DNA from: Bathymodiolus brooksi | Lineage: Eukaryota; Mollusca; Bivalvia; Mytilida; Modiolidae | Direction: 5' to 3' | DNA: 64,000 nt | Assembly (NCBI GenBank): GCA_963680875.1 | Contig: OY804579.1 | Coordinates: forward strand, 31,419,804-31,483,803 | Shown here: positions 35,801 through 47,700 of the stretch, in pieces | Numbering within the stretch: the first letter of the stretch is position 1 | How the letters are laid out: each line of letters starts with the position of its first letter | Translations under genes and position numbers: made by a program | Notes under the pieces: generated by a model | What the model was told of the DNA's origin: nothing | Databases searched by the model: none | What the model saw: the letters and a program-made list of their open reading frames with translations, nothing else

Positions 35801-38800
35801 GTATACTTGAGTATGGTAGATCTCCCACAAGACCAGGTTCTTTTACAGTTGTCAGAACATGTAATGGAGTGAGTACTAAGTTGTCATCTGTATACTTGAG
35901 TATGGTAGATCTCACACAAGACCAGGTTCTGTTACAGTTGTCAGAACATGTAAAGGAGTGAGTACTAAGTTGTCATCTGTATACTTGAGTATGGTAGATC
36001 TCCCACAAGACCAGGTTCTGTTACAGTTGTCAGAACATGTAAAGGAATGAGTAAGGTAGATCTCCCACAAGACCAAGTTCTGTTACAGTTGTCAGAACAT
36101 GTAAAGGAGTGAGTACTAAGTTGTCATCTGTATACTTGAGTATGGTAGATCTCCCACAAGACCAGGTTCTGTTACAGTTGTCAGAACATGTAAAGGAGTG
36201 AGTACTTAGTTGTCATCTGTATTCTTGAGTATGGTAGATCTCCCACAAGACCAGGTTCTGTTTTATTTGTCAGAACATGTAAAGGAGCGAGTACTAAGTT
36301 GTCATCTGTATACTTGAGTATGGTAGATCTCCCACAAGACCAGGTTCTGTTATAGTTGTCAGAACATGTAAAGGAGTGAGTACTAAGTTGTCATCTGTAT
36401 ACTTGAGTATGGTAGATCTCCCACAGGACCAGGTTCTGTTATAGTCGTCAAAACATGTAAAGGAGAGAGTACTAAGTTGTCATCTGTATACTTGAATATG
36501 GTAGATCTCCCACAAGACCAGGTTCTGTTACAATTGTCAGAACATGTAAAGGAGTGAGTACTAAGTTGTCATCTGTATACTTGAGTATGGTAGATCTCCC
36601 ACAAGACCAGGTTCTGTTACAATTGTCAGAACATGTAAAGGAGTGAGTACTAAGTTGTCATCTGTATACTTGAGTATGGTAGATCTCCCACAGGACCAGG
36701 TTCTGTTACAGTTGTCAGAACATGTAAAGGAGCGAGTACTAAGTTGTCATCTGTATACTCGAGTATGGTAGATCTCCCACAAGACCAGGTTCTGTTACAA
36801 TTGTCAGAACATGTAAAGGAGTGGGTACTAAGTTGTCATTTGTATACTTGAGTATGGTAGATCTCCCACAAGACCAGGTTCTGTTACAATTGTCAGAACA
36901 TGTAAAGTAGTGAGTACTAAGTTGTCATCTGTAGTGTATACTTGAGTATGGTAGATCTCGCACAAGACCAGGTTCTGTTACAGTTGTCAGAACATGTAAA
37001 GGGGTGAGTACTAAGTTGTCATCTGTATACTTGAGTATGGTAGATCTCCCACAAGACTAGGTTCTGTTACAGTTGTCAGAACATGTAAAGGAGCGAGTAC
37101 TAAGTTGTCATCTGTATACTTGAGTATGGTAGATCTCCCACAAGACCAGGTTCTGTTACAGTTGTCAGAACATGTAAAGGAGTGAGTACTAAATTGTCAT
37201 CTGTATACTTGAGTATGATAGATCTCCCACAAGACCAGGTTCTGTTACAGTTTTCAGAACATGTAAAGGAGCGAGTACTAAGTTGTCATCTGTATACTTG
37301 AGTATGGTAGATCTCGCTCAAGGCCAGGTTCTGTTACAGTTGTTAGAACATGTAAAGGAGTGAGTACTAAGTTGTCATCTGTATACTTGAGTATGGTAGA
37401 TCTCCCACAAGACCAGGTTCTGTTACAGTTGTCAGAACATGTAAAGGAGTGAGTACTAAGTTGTCATCTGTATACTTGAGTATGGTAGATCTCCCACAAG
37501 ACCAGGTTCTGTTACAATTGTCAGACCATGTAAAGGAGTGAGTACTAAGTTGTCATCTGTATACTTGAGTATGGTAGATCTCGCACAAGACCAGGTTCTG
37601 TTACAGTTGTCAGAACATGTAAAGGGGTGAGTACTAAGTTGTCATCTGTATACTTGAGTATGGTAGATCTCCCACAAGACTAGGTTCTGTTACAATTGTC
37701 AGAACATGTAAAGGAGTGAGTACTAAGTTGTCATCTGTATACTTGAGTATGGTAGATCTCCCACAAGACCAGGTTCTGTTACAGTTGTCAGAACATGTAA
37801 AGGAGTGAGTACTAAGTTGTCATCTGTATACTTGAGTATGGTAGATCTCCCACAGGACCAGGTTCTGTTACAGTTGTCAGAACATGTAAAGGAGCGAGTA
37901 CTAAGTTGTCATCTGTATACTCGAGTATGGTAGATCTCCCACAAGACCAGGTTCTGTTACAATTGTCAGAACCTGTAAAGGAGTGAGTACTAAATTGTCA
38001 TTTGTATACTTGAGTATGGTAGATCTTGCACAAGACCAGGTTCTTTTACAATTGTCAGAACATGTAAAGGAGTGAGTACTAAGTTGTCATCTGTATACTT
38101 GAGTATGGCAGATCTCCCACAAGACCAGGTTCTGTTACAATTGTCAGAACATGTAAAGGAGTGAGTACTAAGTTGTCATCTATATACTTGAGTATGGTAG
38201 ATCTCCCACAAGACCAGGTTCTGTTATAGTTGTCAAAACATGTAAAGGAGAGAGTACTAAGTTGTCATCTGTATACTTGAATATGGTAGATCTCCCACAA
38301 GACCAGGTTCTGTTACAATTGTCAGAACATGTAAAGGAGTGAGTACTAAGTTGTCATCTGTATACTTGAGTATGGTAGATCTCCCACAAGACCAGGTTCT
38401 GTTACAATGGTCAGAACATGTAAAGGAGTGAGTACTAAGTTGTCATCTGTATACTTGAGTATGGTAGATCTCGCACAAGACCAGGTTCTGTTACAGTTGT
38501 CAGAACATGTAAAGGAGTGAGTATTAAGTTGTCATCTGTATACTTGAGTATGGTAGATCTTGTACAAGACCAGGTTATGTTACAACTGTCAGAACATGTA
38601 ATGGAGTGAGTACTAAGTTGTCATTTGTATACTTGAGTATGGTAGATCTCCCACAAGACCAGGTTCTGTTACAGTTGTCAGAACATATAAAGGAGTGAGT
38701 ACTAAGTTGTCATCTGTATACTTGAGTATGGTAGATCTCCCACAAGACCAGGTTCTGTTACAGTTGTCAGAACATGTAAAGGAGTGAGTACTAAGTTGTC

Positions 38801-41800
38801 ATTTGTATACTTGAGTATGGTAGATCTCCCACAAGACCAGGTTCTGTTACAGTTGTCAGAACATGTAAAGGAGTGAGTATGGTAGATCTCCCACAAGACC
38901 AAGTTCTGTTACAGTTATCAGAACATGTAAAGGAGTGAGTACTAAGTTGTCATCTGTATGCTTGAGTATGGTAGATCTTGCACAAGACCAGGTTATGTTA
39001 CAGTTGTCAGAACATATAAAGGAGTGAGTACTAAGTTGTCATCTGTATACTTGAGTATGGTAGATCTCCCACAGGACCAGGTTCTGTTATAGTTGTCAGA
39101 ACATGTAAAGGAGCGAGTACTAAGTTGTCATCTGTATACTTGAGTATGGTAGATCTCCCACAAGACCAGGTTATGTTACAGTTGTCAGAACATGTAAAGG
39201 AGTGAGTACTAAGTTGTCATCTGTATACTTGAGTATGGTAGATCTCGCACAAGACCAGGTTCTGTTACAGTTGTCAGAACATGTAAAGGAGTGAGTACTA
39301 AGTTGTCATCTGTATACTTGAGTGTGGTAGATCTCCCACAAGACCAGGTTCCGTTAAAGTTGTCAGAACATGTAAAGGAGTGAGTACTAAGTTGTCATCT
39401 GTATACTTGAGTGTGGTAGATCTCTCACTAGACCATGTTCTGATACAGATATCAGGACTTATAATAAAGGAGTACAAAGTATTATATATCTGTGGTTTAG
39501 ACCCCTGCTATCACCCAGGTTCTGTTACAATTGGCAGAGCATGCGTATACTTATATATTTATTTAACCACCACGATATAACTGAAATATTTTTGAAGGTG
39601 GCATTAAACACCATAACCCTCACCCTATATATTTAAAGACGCCCTCCTCAGACCAAGTTCCGTGACAAAAGTCAGAACATCCAAAGGAGTAAATACATTT
39701 GTGGTTTAGACCCTACCACAGACCAAGTTCTGTGACAAAGTCAGAACATCCAGAGGAGTAAATACATTTGTAGTTTAGACCCTACCACAAACCAAGTTCT
39801 GTGACAAAGTCAGAACATCCAAAGGAGTAAATACATTTGTGGTTTAGACCCTACCACAAACCAAGTTCTGTGACAAAGTCACAATATCCAGAGGAGTAAA
39901 TACATTTGTGGTTTAGACCCTACCACAGACCAAGTTCTGTGACAAAGTCAGAATATCCAGAGGAGTAAATACATTTGTAGTTTAGACCCTACCACAGACC
40001 AAGTTCTGTGACAAAGTCAGAACATCCAAAGGAGTCAATACATTTGTGGTTTAGACCCTACCACAGACCAAGTTCTGTGACAAAGTCAGAACATCCAAAG
40101 GAGTAAATACATGTGTGGTTTAGACCCTACCACAGACAAAGTTCTGTGACAAAGTCAGAACATCCAGAGGAGTCAATACATTTGTGGTTTAGACCCAACC
40201 ACAGACCAAGTTCTGTGACAAAGTCAGAACATCCAGAGGAGTAAATACATTTGTAGTTTAGACCCAACCACAGACCAAGTTCTGTGACAAAGTCAGAACA
40301 TCCAAAGGAGTAAATACATTTGTAGTTTAGACCCAACCACAGACCAAGTTCTGTGACAAAGTCAGAACATCCAGAGGAGTAAATACATTTGTAGTTTAGA
40401 CCCTACCACAGACCAAGTTCTGTGACAAAGTCAGAACATCCAAAGGAGTAAATACATTTGTGGTTTAGACCCTACTACAGACCAAGTTCTGTGACAAAAG
40501 TCAGAACATCCAAAGGAGTAAATACATTTGTGGTTTAGACCCTACCACAGACCAAGTTCTGTGACAAAGTCAGAACATCCAAAGGAGTAAATACATTTTG
40601 GTTTAGACCCTACCACAGACCAAGTTCTGTGACAAAGTCAGAACATCCAGAGGAGTAAATACATTTGTGGTTTAGATCCTACCACAGACCAAGTTCTGTG
40701 ACAAAGTCAGAACATCCAGAGGAGTAAATACATTTGTAGTTTATACCCAACCACAGACCAAGTTCTGTGACAAAGTCAGAATATCCAGAGGAGTAAATAC
40801 ATTTGTAGTTTAGACCCTACCACAGACCAAGTTCTGTGACAAAGTCAGAACATCCAAAGGAGTCAATACATTTGTAGTTTAGACCCTACCACAGACCAAG
40901 TTCTGTGACAAAGTCAGAACATCCAAAGGAGTAAATACATTTGTGGTTTAGACCCTACCACAGACAAAGTTCTGTGACAAAGTCAGAACATCCAGAGGAG
41001 TCAATACATTTGTGGTTTAGACCCAACCACAGACCAAGTTCTGTGACAAAGTCAGAACATCCAAAGGAGTAAATACATTTGTAGTTTAGACCCAACCACA
41101 GACCAAGTTCTGTGACAAAGTCAGAACATCCAGAGGAGTAAATACATTTGTAGTTTAGACCCTACCACAGACCAAGTTCTGTGACAAAGTCAGAACATCC
41201 AAAGGAGTAAATACATTTGTGGTTTAGACCCTACCACAGACAAAGTTCTGTGACAAAGTCAGAACATCCAGAGGAGTCAATACATTTGTGGTTTAGACCC
41301 AACCACAGACCAAGTTCTGTGACAAAGTCAGAACATCCAAAGGAGTAAATACATTTGTAGTTTAGACCCAACCACAGACCAAGTTCTGTGACAAAGTCAG
41401 AACATCCAGAGGAGTAAATACATTTGTAGTTTAGACCCTACCACAGACCAAGTTCTGTGACAAAGTCAGAACATCCAAAGGAGTAAATACATTTGTGGTT
41501 TAGACCCTACCACAGACCAAGTTCTGTGACAAAAGTCAGAACATCCAAAGGAGTAAATACATTTGTGGTTTAGACCCTACCACAGACCAAGTTCTGTGAC
41601 AAAGTCAGAACATCCAAAGGAGTAAATACATTTTGGTTTAGACCCTACCACAGACCAAGTTCTGTGACAAAGTCAGAACATCCAGAGGAGTAAATACATT
41701 TGTGGTTTAGATCCTACCACAGACCAAGTTCTGTGACAAAGTCAGAACATCCAGAGGAGTCAATACATATGTAGTTTAGACCCTACCACAGACCAAGTTC

Positions 41801-44680
41801 TGTGACAAAGTCAGAACATCCAAAGGAGTAAATACATTTGTGGTTTAGACCCTACCACAGACCAAGTTCTGTGACAAAGTCAGAACATCCAAAGGAGTAA
41901 ATACATTTGTAGTTTAGACCCTACTACAGACCAAGTTCTGTGACAAAGTCAGAATATCCAGAGGAGTAAATACATTTGTGGTTTAGACCCTACCACAGAC
42001 CAAGTTCTGTGACAAAGTCAGAACATCCAAAGGAGTAAATACATTTGTGGTTTAGACCCTACCACAGACCAAGATCTGTGACAAAGTCAGAACATCCAGA
42101 GGAGTAAATACATTTGTAGTTTATACCCAACCACAGACAAAGTCAGAACATCCAGAGGAGTAAATACATTTGTGGTTTAGACCCAACCACAGACCAAGTT
42201 CTGTGACAAAGTCAGAACATCCAGAGGAGTAAATACATTTATGGTTTAGACCCTACCACAGACCAAGTTCTGTGACAAAGTCAGAACATCCAAAGGAGTA
42301 AATACATTTGTGGTTTAGACCCTACCACAGACCAAGTTCTGTGACAAAGTCAGAACATCCAAAGGAGTAAAAAAACATTTGTAGTTTAGACCCAACCACA
42401 GACCAAGTTCTGTGACAAAGTCAGAACATCCAGAGGAGTAAATACATTGTAGTTTATACCCAACCACAGACCAAGTTCTGTGACAAAGTCAGAACATCCA
42501 GAGGAGTAAATACATTTGTGGTTTAGACCCAACCACAGACCAAGTTCTGTGACAAAGTCAGAACATCCAGAGGAGTAAATACATTTGTGGTTTAGACCCT
42601 ACCACAGACCAAGTTCTGTGACAAAGTCAGAACATCCAAAGGAGTAAATACATTTGTGGTTTAGACCCTACCACAGACCAAGTTCTGTGACAAAGTCAGA
42701 ACATCCAAAGGAGTAAATACATTTGTGGTTTAGACCCTACCACAGACCAAGATCTGTGACAAAGTCAGAACATCCAGAGGAGTAAATACATTTGTAGTTT
42801 ATACCCAACCACAGACCAAGTTCTGTGACAAAGTCAGAACATCCAAAGGAGTAAATACATTTGTGGTTTAGACCCTACCACAGACCAAGTTCTGTGACAA
42901 AGTCAGAACATCCAGAGGAGTAAATACATTTGTGGTTTAGACCCTACCACAGACCAAGTTCTGTGACAAAGTCAGAACATCCAGAGGAGTAAATACATTT
43001 GTGGTTTAGACCCTACCACAGACCAATTTCTGTGACAAAGTCAGAACATCCAGAGGAGTAAATACATTTGTAGTTTAGACCCTACCACAGACCAAGTTCT
43101 GTGACAAAGTCAGAACATCCAAAGGAGTAAATACATTTGTGGTTTAGACCCTACCACAGACCAAGTTCTGTGACAAAGTCAGAACATCCAAAGGAGTAAA
43201 TACATTTGTAGTTTAGACCCTACCACAGACCAAGTTCTGTGACAAAGTCAGAATATCCAGAGGAGTAAATACATTTGTGGTTTAGACCCTACCACAGACC
43301 AAGTTCTGTGACAAAGTCAGAACATCCAAAGGAGTAAATACATTTGTGGTTTAGACCCTACCACAGACCAAGATCTGTGACAAAGTCAGAACATCCAGAG
43401 GAGTAAATACATTTGTAGTTTATACCCAACCACAGACAAAGTCAGAACATCCAGAGGAGTAAATACATTTGTGGTTTAGACCCAACCACAGACCAAGTTC
43501 TGTGACAAAGTCAGAACATCCAGAGGAGTAAATACATTTGTGGTTTAGACCCTACCACAGACCAAGTTCTGTGACAAAGTCAGAACATCCAAAGGAGTAA
43601 AAAAACATTTGTAGTTTAGACCCAACGACAGACCAAGTTCTGTGACAAAGTCAGAACATCCAGAGGAGTAAATACATTGTAGTTTATACCCAACCACAGA
43701 CCAAGTTCTGTGACAAAGTCAGAACATCCAGAGGAGTAAATACATTTGTGGTTTAGACCCTACCACAGACCAAGTTCTGTGACAAAGTTAGAACATCCAA
43801 AGGAGTAAATACATTTGTGGTTTAGACCCTACCACAGACCAAGTTCTGTGACAAAGTCAGAACATCCAGAGGAGTAAATACATTTGTGGTTTAGACCCTA
43901 CCACAGACCAAGTTCTGTGACAAAGTTAGAACATCCAAAGGAGTAAATACATTTGTGGTTTAGACCCTACCACAGACCAAGTTCTGTGACAAAGTCAGAA
44001 TATCCAGAGGAGTAAATACATTTGTAGTTTAGACCCTACCACAGACCAAGTTCTGTGACAAAGTCAGAACATCCAAAGGAGTAAATACATGTGTGGTTTA
44101 GACCCTACCACAGACCAAGTTCTGTGACAAAGTCAGAACATCCAGAGGAGTAAATAGATTTGTGTTTAAACCCCTCATCAGACCAAGTTTTGTTCAGGGA
44201 CTCATTTCTATGTTACATAGACAACTACATTTGTATTTTCTTATCTATCTTAGTATCTATAATTGATTATTTTCTTTACAGGATGTTCATAAATCTCAAA
44301 CAACTACTAAAAAGAGGAATTCTGTTCAAGGTAAGAGTATAATAATGTTCTCAATAGATCAAGTTGAGAAATATCATAATGTAGTTGCCAGTTCATAAAG
44401 AATAAAAACAAAACCAGAAATCTTAACTGTGACAAAGTTTTGAATAATTAAACCTTGGTAAAGTTTCTAAGGAGAGGCATTAATATAATCATATTTTTGT
44501 AATTATGACATTCTCATTAACAACACTTCTTTGGTCAGTACTTCTCAATACAAAGAACATATTTGCATAAAAGACATGTGAGCTTGGACATCCATTGTTC
44601 ACAGACATTTTGTATTTTTTATATTTTCTTATGATACCACAGGACCAGTGTAAACCAAGCATTTTAGAGATGGTCCTCTT

Positions 44681-44718
<38 letters not shown>

Positions 44719-47700
44719 TTAAATAGCACTTTGAATTTCTCTGCCCCCAGAGTAACTCAATATAAGATGTAAAAATATCTTCATAAGCTGAAAAGTTAAA
44801 TCTTTAAATATTTTAAGTGATATGTTCTAAAATTTATAATAAGATGTAGGGGCCATTGTGATCGTGATTGTATGGTAGTTGGATTGATAGCTACCTATCT
44901 ATGCATGTGATCATGATTGCATGATAGTTGGATTTATAACTAGCTATCTATGCACGTGATCGTGATTGCATGGTAGTTGGATTTATAGCTACCTATCAAT
45001 GCACGTGATCGTGATTGCATGGTAGTTCGATTTATAGCTACCTATCTTTGCACGTGATCGTGATTGCATGGTAGTTTGATTTATAGCTACCTATCTATGC
45101 ATGTGATCGTGATTGCATGGTAGTTGGATTTATAGCTACCTATGCAATCAGTGCCTATCACCACTAGCGTCGTGAGTTTGAACCCCGCTCAGGCGAGGTG
45201 TACTCAATACAACATTATGTGATAAAGTTTGTCAGTGACTTGCGGCAGTTCTGTGGTTTTCTCCGCTTTCCTCCACCAATAAAACTGACCGCCACGATAT
45301 AGCTGAAATATTATTGAAAGTGGCGTTAAACACAGTAAACCAACCTAATCCTATAATAAGATAAATGAAGTTAATATTAGTTGTTAATTATTATTTCAGG
45401 AATATTTATTTGTGAAATTTGAAATGTGTGAATTTTTGCAGATTATGTAAGTTAAGGCTATAGTATATTAATAGAAATTCAATTATGATATTTTGTTTGA
45501 AACCATTGTGCCAGTCAATGCCAGAAAAAGGTACTTCCCTATCGTATCTTCTACCAATTTTGGATGATATTACTTTTACTATATAAATCTTGAAAATATC
45601 TGTAACCCAAGCCCTTCATAAATACATATAGGATATCATATATATATGTATATGTTTTCTTCAATGTTTCTGTAAACAAACAATAAGAAGGAGTCAAAAG
45701 TTAATACTGTACTATTTGTATATAAACAGGATTAGATGGTCTAAGTCAAAGGAGTGATGCCTCTTCAGCTCGTAAGAAAAGTTCCAGGAAACCAGGAAGA
45801 TCTCCAAGGTAGTGTTTAAAACAAATTGTATTTAAATGAATTGTTCATTGATGGCAGTAACAAGAGACTGCATTTTATAGAAGTGGTTGTCATGGAAACA
45901 ATAAAGTTGATTTCTGCCCTTCATTCCACTGTAAGGCCATGAATTATTTGATTCCATCCCGTGGCCAGGTGTACTTATGGTGCATTTCCTGTACCATTTA
46001 ACGAATGTATTTACCAATTGCTCAATGAATATTGATCAACTGGTATTTAAACTTCCTCTCTGATGAAATTTCCTTGATTTTATTTCAAGTTGAAAAATTT
46101 CTTCATTGGAATTTATTTCTTTCGTATAATTGGCATTATGCATATGAAAAATAATTATTCTTTTCTAATTTGATGAATAAATGCAATTACATTTATTCGC
46201 TTTTTGGTTTGTAATTTTTTTATTTTTTTTATAGACATTTCATCTTGTATACTATATATTTTGAGTTAAAAAAATCTGTAAATATTTGCTCGAGTTTGTA
46301 TATAGTATACAAGATGAAATATCTATAAATAAAAAAAATACAAAATTAAATCCAATTTTTAATAAATTTCCCCCCCTATTTTCAGAGTCGCCAAATGGAC
46401 TATAAACTATGTAAATATCTGCATTATGGATACTGCATCTTCCCAAGTCGAAGTGTTTTCGATCTGCTTGTTCTCCCCACAAACAGATGGTGAACACAAG
46501 CAGATAAAAAACACTTGACTTGTGAAGATGTGATACAGTGGATCCTTGTGTGGACTATCAATTTCACCTTCATGGTTAAAAAGCTTAATGAACTTTCATT
46601 TTATTTTTAGTTATCCAGATTATAGTAAACCAGATTCAACTGCATCTTATATATAATGTCAGGGATATAAACTTGGCAAAAATATGGAATTTGGTCATTG
46701 GTACATGAAATCAGTATTTTGCAATATTATGCAAATTTGAATATTGTATACATACATGTACTATATCCATATCTAGATATTGTTATTTTGAAAATGAGCA
46801 ATTCACAAAACATTAGTTTCCATATCTGCATGGATTCCAAATATAAAAGAAGAAAAAAGGGAAAATATAAATGTTAGAAAAATGTTTATCAGCTATCTAA
46901 ATTAAAAACAATGGGAGTTATTTCTCAAATTAGGAAAAGATTATAATATGATATATATATACCATTATACAGTGCTTGTTTTCAGGTATATGAAAGAAAG
47001 ATAATCATTCTAATGAAGTAATTTTTATACCCCCGCTCCCCGAAGGGGGAGGGGGGTATACTGTTTTACGTCTGTCCGTCCTTCCGTCCGTCCAAGATAT
47101 TTTTCGTCACACTTTTCTCAGTTACTCTTGATGGCAGAAATCTGATATTTGGTCACAAGCGTCATATAGGTATACCATATTGTGGGTAGCGTTTTTGGAC
47201 CCGTCAGATTCCTACTTCCTGTTTGCCGACTTAGTTGGTTTTTATACACATTGAACATATATGCACATTTTTCTCAGCAACTATTGATGGCAGAGATCTG
47301 ATATTTGGTCACAAGCTTCATATAGGTACCCCATATCGTGGGAAGCGTTTTTGGACCCATCAGTTTCCTACTTCCTGTTTGCCGAAGAGCGGGGGTATCA
47401 TAAGTGAGAATTAGCTCACAGTTCATCTTGTTCAATTTGAAATAACATCAAAGAAGTTTCATCAGAGAGAAATTTTTCATCAGGAAAGAAGTTTAAACAC
47501 AGTTCCTATTGTTCATTGATTGCCCAACAATAGGAACTTGATTTCTCAACAATACAAACTTTAACTTTTTCTGACCAACACCAATGTGACTTCTAGGAGT
47601 TTAAATACCAGTTGGTCAATATTCATTGAGCAATTGTAATATATACATTCGTTAAATGGTACAGGAAATGCACCATAATACAATCTTATTTGATAAAGTT

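Larger units (their letters stand above)
45965..47676. mobile_element. Inverted-repeat pair with nested elements
   Basis: The block at 45,965-46,090 (TGCATTTCCTGTACCATTTA, AATGAATATTGATCAACTGG, CTCTCTGATGAAATTTCC) is matched by the reverse complement of 47,436-47,676. The right arm is interrupted by about 115 extra bases at 47,474-47,590. Inside lie a small palindrome and a GGGGGTAT element. This is a probable old non-autonomous DNA element that has been invaded. Confidence 0.6.

Noticed and set aside
40127..40336. Minus-strand frame with repeated [20 protein letters not shown]
   Set aside because: A by-product of the 69-bp array; 69 is a multiple of 3.
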